From Brachynemurus nebulosus (Eukaryota > Arthropoda > Insecta > Neuroptera > Myrmeleontidae), in contig JAPWDM010000001.1 of NCBI GenBank assembly GCA_035578155.1, positions 78,736,816 through 78,800,815 of the forward strand: DNA of 64,000 nucleotides, in the 5' to 3' direction. Shown one piece after another: positions 60,520 through 64,000 of the stretch. Position 1 is the first letter of the stretch. Every line of letters starts with the position of its first letter. The notes under the pieces were generated by a model that did no database searches, was not told the DNA's origin, and saw nothing but the letters and a program-made list of their open reading frames with translations. The position numbers were made by a program, and so were the translations under genes.

Positions 60520-61755
60520 GGTTGCTAATCTTTCATCCATTTCATAATTATATGAAATTAGTTTGAAGCAAAAGCTTTAGGGTTATAGTTACCTTAGATC
60601 CTGTAGATTATTCTTGTTTAATCAAAACTTCTCAACTTTCAACTATAACTGTAACATTATTCTTAAAAAGGATACAAAAAAATCAACACACCATTAACAA
60701 TCAACATAGCCTCCAAACAACTGGCAAAAAAACAAACAAAACACAAGTTCCCTGCAAAAACACAGTGGTGCCCACTTCCTACATCTAATACACAACACAA
60801 TATCAGTAATATTATAATTTTATCATATTTTTTATTTTTTTATGCTATGGACCTTTTGTTATGGACAGACCCCTTATTATCCTTAATAACGAGGACTGGG
60901 ATGTTAATGAATATGTCTAATATCCGAGAGAGTATCTATCTGCCTTCATGTGAATTCGGACAAATTTTATGTTGTTAAGTAATTATCGACCAAAAAATTT
61001 TTGACAAAAGCACTCATTTTTTAATATTTTTTAGTTATCTCCGTAACTATTCGGTTTAAGCCGGGAAGGTGGCAGATATCAATTACTTATAGCCTCACCA
61101 TACCGTTAGTACAATTATTAATATAAGTTGCTGTTGGGTGCAGTTTCACCATGGAAGTACGGCTAGACCCTTTTAAGGGATAACCAGGAAAGTGAAAACA
61201 AAATTTTTTCGCAAGAGCATTGAGTAGAGTATCAAACGAAAGCCTATTAAAGCACGAATTCAGTAATATATGTAACTGCATACTTTTGTCCTTTTTTTAT
61301 GGGGGGGGGGGTAAATCATAAAAATCGCTGTTCCTAACCCTTATTACCAGTAAAATTGTTCAGAAAAACCTGAAAAATTCATGAACATTAAGAATGAGGT
61401 GCAGATTAAGCGAAAATTATCAGGACTGGGATTTCCTTCTACAACTTCCTTGGTATATAAGAAAAGCTAATGACATATTTTGCTTTAATCAAGATGTTGT
61501 TTATCAACTGTTTCTAATTTCAAATGTTATCGAGTGCCTGTGAAACATTCTTAATGTATAACGAACCTTTGTTCGCATTTTCATATACACATACACCAAT
61601 ATTCATACATTCACTTGATGTTCAGCTTAGTTGATACTTGAACACTCGATTTACTACGAAGTAAATCGAGTGCTCATTTCTATCTCATTTTTAGTGGTCA
61701 ATCAATCACTATTGAATTGATCACTAAAAATGAGATCAAGCAGCACAGTTTCATA
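60520..61755. other. AT-rich DNA, nothing recognised
   Basis: A G10 run lies at ~61303-61312. No coding frame I can support. Confidence 0.45.
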
Positions 61756-61759
61756 AAAA

Positions 61760-62330
61760 TTCTAGAATGTTCTATTTATCAACTAGCAAAGATATCGAAA
61801 AATCAACTATAGCATTTAATTGGTCATTGAAAAAGAGGCCAAATAGCATACCTCGACAAATGGTCTGGAATATTCTATTCGTCAGGTAGCAAAGATATGC
61901 AAAAGCAGTCGTCTCCATTGAATTGGTCACCTAAAAAGAGACCAAATAGCGAATTTTGGCAAATGTTCTAGAATATTCTATTTGTCAACTAAAAAAAATA
62001 TTGGAAAATCGATTGCACCATTTAATTATCCAACCAAGATTAAATTAATATAAACCAAATATCCCATTTTGGCAAACATTCTAGAATGATCTGTTCGTCA
62101 GTCAGAATAGAATATTCTGGAACATTTATCAAAATTTGACATTTCGTCTTCTTCCGATGACCAATTAAATGGCGCAACCGGTTTTTCGATATCTTTGTTA
62201 GTTGACAAAAGGAACATTCTAGAATTTTTGTCCAATTGCGCTGCTTAATCTAATTTTTAGTAACCAGTTCAATAGTGAAGTCTGTTATTTGACATCTCTG
62301 CTCGTTGACGAGTAGAATATGTGTATTCTA
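61760..62330. repeat. Palindromic array 2 with HSE-like units
   Basis: Same family as 57935-58596. The forward copies are at 61760-61772, 61863-61875 (imperfect), 61966-61978 and 62079-62091. The inverted copies are at 62110-62122, 62212-62224 and 62314-62332 (broken by an insertion). Outer flanks are the inverse of those of array 1 (GCGTCTTTTACGC..TTCATTAATATAACATTC near 62370-62455), so the whole copy lies in opposite orientation. Confidence 0.85.
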
Positions 62331-62475
62331 GAGTTTTTGTCAGCTTCCACTATTTGGCGTCTTTTACGCTTATGAATTCGGTGGTCAAGTTGGTTTTTCG
62401 ACATCTTTGCTAGTTTTCTAAAATTCGTCACTTATATTCATTAATATAACATTCAACTCCGTTCATCTTTACGTA

Positions 62476-62882
62476 TTGAAATAACGTTATTTTCGATATC
62501 GATAATTTTCGATAATGGAAACCACATTTTAATAGTCGCAATATGTTCAGAATACCCGCAACTTGCTTTCCTTAAACGTTCAAAAATTAGCGAGATAGTT
62601 ACGATTAAAATTTTGCAATTACGAAAAGTAACGAAAACTAATTTTTTGAAAAATTTTCTGTTGACTAACTCAGTGACACTAATGAAGCCTAAAGTAGCCA
62701 ATTATAACTAATTTATGTTACGTAACTCGGTAACGATAATTTTCGATAACGAAAAGTAGGCTTTGACAGTCGCAGTATGTTTGGAATACTCGACGCAAAT
62801 TTCGTTATTTTTGCGCTACGACGCTCCGTTTACGAGATATTTACGATCAAAGTTTTCGATAATGACAAGTATCTATCATTTA
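62476..62882. repeat. Dispersed repeat (GATAATTTTCGATAACG family), two units
   Basis: Units at 62476-62690 and 62722-62882 share GATAATTTTCGATAA, CGCA.TATGTT.GGAATAC and GAGATA.TTACGAT. Related to 42951-43137. Confidence 0.75.
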
Positions 62883-63500
62883 AAATCAAGTCATTTACAT
62901 TAATCATTTAGATAATTCAAATTCGGAAGTTTTTATTGTGATAATATTCAAATATTAGCATATTAGTAGATAGATTTTTTAAAAAAGCAAGATAGCTTAC
63001 TTGTGCTTTATCTACCTCTCACCGTTTTCGAGATACATATTCGAAAATTCGAATTTTTACCCTAATTTTTAAAGTACGATTTCACTCTTTCCATCCGTTT
63101 TTCCGTAGGTATAAAAAATACGTGTCGCTTATTTTTTACTGTTCTACAAGATATTCGTTTCAATAGCGAGTAAATCAATGGACTACAAAGTTTAGTTAAC
63201 TAATATTAAACTAAAGTAATGCCAACACTGATTCTAATTATATGACATTTTTATAATATAGATTTTTGCGAGTCGCCAATGTGTGTCTCGATAAGTGTGC
63301 ATTTCATGTGTGTCCGGACTATGTCACACTTTAAGAAGTTCTAGTGTAACAATATTTATAAAATTTTGTTAGGTAACCATAGAAATAAAAAAATCCAATC
63401 TATTCAAAGAAATTGACAATAATATTTAAATAATTTTCTGACTTGGAATATTATCCAATACAATTTTTATAATTAATAGTACTGCTAACAATTGAAGAGG
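62883..63500. other. AT-rich DNA, nothing recognised
   Basis: No coding frame or RNA gene. Confidence 0.45.
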
Positions 63501-63507
63501 TGGATTC

Positions 63508-63942
63508 CAAAACGCGCTAAGTCACTTTTTGCAATTTTTCAGGAAATGTAAAAAACTATCTAGGTAGGCAAATGTAGTAATCTGTTTAAATTATTTTCAA
63601 GTTCTTAGATAATAATTATTATTGATGTTATTTATTTGTTCTTATTTATACATATAATTTTCAATAGATTATATTGAAAAAAAAAACCTTTAAAAAGTTG
63701 GGTTGAGTTGATTAAAATAAACCTAGTTTGTTTAAATACAGATATATTTTATTCAAGAAACATTTTAAACAGTGCATTATTAGCTATTTTATGTGTTTGA
63801 CATAACAGAAAATCTGTCTACAAGCAAATTTGGAAAAAATACCAGCTATTATTGAAAAAAAAAATGTAAAGGTTTACGAGTAAATTTGACTTAGAGCGTT
63901 TTGAAATAAAACTTTCCCTGACTTAGCGCTTTTTTGGAAAAC
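63508..63942. repeat. Possible foldback with GCGCTAAGTCA arms
   Basis: TTCCAAAACGCGCTAAGTCA at the left is matched inverted by TGACTTAGCGCTTTTTTGGAA at the right, with a further inverted GACTTAGAGCGTTTTG inside. AT-rich centre. Confidence 0.5.
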
Positions 63943-64000
63943 ATTCCATTTTTCATCATTCATTTTACAGTAGACTAAGCTCATTTTGAAGGGTGGCACT

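Overview
This window reads as AT-rich, gene-poor DNA of an arthropod, most likely an insect. The basis is the mix of insect-type mobile elements: an errantivirus-like Gypsy fragment with an env remnant, two Ty1/Copia elements, an I-group LINE with ORF1/ORF2, a TAA-flanked R4/Dong-like LINE, BED-finger hAT, a mariner remnant and a 4-bp-TSD Sola-like element. Long (TA)n and (TAA)n microsatellites are also present. I found no single-copy host protein gene that I can defend. The only host-type RNA signal is a head-to-head pair of tRNA-Thr-like sequences, which may be a tRNA-derived repeat.

Layout. 1-1118: AT-rich, with a 38-bp tandem repeat. 1119-4646: a complete Sola-like DNA transposon with 31-bp TIRs, AAAC target duplication and a twice-broken transposase. 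4757-5408: a foldback element. 5466-5676: a tandem duplication. 5825-7805: a broken hAT transposase whose upstream region is triplicated (7804-9520). 10488-20136: a chain of LINE copies joined through (AAT)n tracts, namely truncated copy A, non-coding copy B, and near-full-length copy C with ORF1, ORF2 and RNase H. 20137-27777: mostly unassigned AT-rich DNA with a mariner fragment, an integrase-type protein remnant, the tRNA-like palindrome and (TA)n-bearing dispersed repeats. 27778-34977: a Dong-like LINE followed by non-coding relatives of LINE C (E, E', F). 34978-39186: a Copia element (minus strand) lacking its integrase core and 5' LTR, with a nested MITE-in-MITE in its RT. 39190-42043: a Gypsy fragment fused directly to it, with another MITE in its RT, then a 360-bp (TA)n array. 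44482-49702: a TA-flanked DNA element interrupted by a Copia element with an intact 1313-residue polyprotein. 51655-52820: a ~118-bp tandem array. 54345-56262: a 1.9-kb foldback with ~470-bp arms. 57935-58596 and 61760-62330: two palindromic arrays of heat-shock-element-like motifs. 59110-59609: a 500-N assembly gap.

How it works together: LINE C carries the enzymes, while B, E, E' and F carry only its end structures. All lie between TAA repeats, and their 3' regions fold into a shared series of hairpins. Several hairpins keep pairing through compensatory changes between copies. That conserved non-coding RNA architecture, and the HSE-bearing palindromic arrays, are the observations I consider most worth following. 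Most elements are dead: each main ORF except Copia at 45401-49342 and LINE C ORF1 carries stops or frameshifts.
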